From a virus, in the IMG/VR virus record IMGVR_UViG_3300032242_001865, positions 1 through 20,839 of that record: a stretch of DNA of 20,839 bases. One strand, written 5' to 3'. Shown one piece after another: positions 20,299-20,839 of this stretch. The position numbers and the translations under genes were made by a program. Below the pieces are notes generated by a model, which searched no databases, was not told the origin of the DNA, and worked only from the letters and a program-made list of their open reading frames with translations. How positions within the stretch are numbered: position 1 is the stretch's first letter; each line of letters opens with the position of its first letter.

Positions 20299-20643
20299 TT
20301 ATACCTTTGTAACAGGATCATTGCGATAGCATAAAAGAGTAACACTCATTTTATCATTAGCTTCAATGCAATCAGTTATTCGCCAGTCATGTCCCCTATA
20401 TGTAATAGAGTATAGTTGTTGATTTTCAACTATTTGCTTCATCCAAGGTGTGAAATTAAATACAAACCTTGTCAAATCCTGATAAATTCTAGTGTCATTA
20501 GTTATTTGCAAACTGTTCTTGACATCTTGCACAAGCGGTCTGCCAGTGAACCATTTAGTTATGGTGGTTACATTTTCGCCTAAATCGCTTGTTGTGAATG
20601 TCAAGTTATTTACATCCACATTTTCATATCTTGAAATAGCCAT
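20299..20643 (-). CDS. Head closure / head-tail joining protein
   Basis: A 114-residue, mainly beta protein between the connector and the tail terminator, the position of SPP1 gp16-like stopper or head-tail joining proteins. It reads LTFTTSDLGENVTTITKWFTG (15-35), a strand-rich middle, and LYSITYRGHDWRITDCIEANDKMSVTLLCYRN (77-108). The closing motif (Y-x-I-x-[YW]-R-G-x-x-[WY]-x-I, then a strand with L-C-Y-R) is typical of head-tail joining proteins. It is expected to close the portal channel after DNA packaging and bind the terminator ring. Its ATG follows the stop of the upstream gene at once (TAAATG). Family call is by motif and position. Confidence 0.68.
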   Translation of the reverse strand: MAISRYENVDVNNLTFTTSDLGENVTTITKWFTGRPLVQDVKNSLQITNDTRIYQDLTRFVFNFTPWMKQIVENQQLYSITYRGHDWRITDCIEANDKMSVTLLCYRNDPVTKV

Positions 20644-20839
20644 TTACATCACCAATGGTTTATAAGGTCTTAATAAAGCATCAACTCCATAAGGAATATT
20701 GTGAAGCATATTTATAGTAGTTTCTGATCTGTTATTGTATAAATGTGTTAATAACAATAAAGCTGCCTGTTTAATGACTGGAAAAGCTTGTAAAAAATTA
20801 GGTGTCAAAGTAAATTCGCACATTAAAGGTGCTGTTCTA
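20644..20839 (-). CDS. gp6-like head-tail connector (partial, N-terminus outside window)
   Basis: Sixty-four C-terminal residues of a protein whose start lies beyond the right end. The readable sequence begins RTAPLMCEFTLTP and continues FLQAFPVIKQAALLLLTHLYNNRSE followed by NIPYGVDALLRPYKPL and the stop. The long hydrophobic helix ending in L-Y-x-N-R-S/E, the following I-P-x-G-V-x-x-L-L-x-P-Y-[RK] motif and the short C-terminus are characteristic of gp6-like head-tail connector proteins, which form a ring beneath the portal. The gene is the first of the visible - strand unit and implies that portal, capsid and terminase genes lie further to the right of this window. Confidence 0.8.
   Translation of the reverse strand, partial: RTAPLMCEFTLTPNFLQAFPVIKQAALLLLTHLYNNRSETTINMLHNIPYGVDALLRPYKPLVM

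Overview
The window is a contiguous piece of an AT-rich (by eye about two-thirds A+T) genome of a tailed, siphovirus-type phage or prophage. No chromosomal housekeeping gene, tRNA, integrase or transposase is visible. Gene order (connector, head closure, tail terminator, tail tube, small chaperone-type genes, tape measure, tail tip, host-recognition fibres) is that of a long, flexible, non-contractile tail, with lambda/HK97-like logic. The host cannot be read from the sequence; sugar-handling genes and a lambda-like tail tip suggest a Gram-negative, probably aquatic, AT-rich bacterium (inference).

The layout is two convergent transcription units. On the + strand (1-1798) lies a compact recombination operon: an ERF single-strand annealing protein (5' end outside the window), a probable PD-(D/E)XK-type nuclease, a YqaJ/lambda-type exonuclease, and a 74-residue protein with an SSB-like -DVPF tail. 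It ends at a hairpin terminator (1801-1826). On the - strand, read from 20839 down to 1810, is the late/structural unit: gp6-like connector (partial), head closure, tail terminator, tail tube, two 75-residue proteins, HK97-gp10-like protein, two ORFs in the tail-assembly-chaperone position, tape measure, two tail-tip proteins, a GNAT acetyltransferase, a gpJ-like hub, a Gly-rich tail fibre, two small fibre-associated proteins, and a very large 1265-residue Gly-X-Ser collagen-like fibre.

Downstream of the large fibre, still co-oriented, comes an accessory group: a GT-A glycosyltransferase whose C-terminus runs into half of a GT-B (heptosyltransferase-like) domain, a separate ORF carrying the other half, a small unknown, a membrane/coiled-coil protein, an HNH-like endonuclease, a small conserved unknown, and a class I SAM methyltransferase of the type that often acts on sugars. 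The most interesting hypothesis is that the glycosyltransferases and the methyltransferase decorate the Ser/Tyr-rich fibre encoded immediately upstream.

Genes are packed tightly, often with ATGA, TTGA or TAATG junctions, so translational coupling is likely throughout. The longest gene-free stretch is 128 bases (9161-9288).
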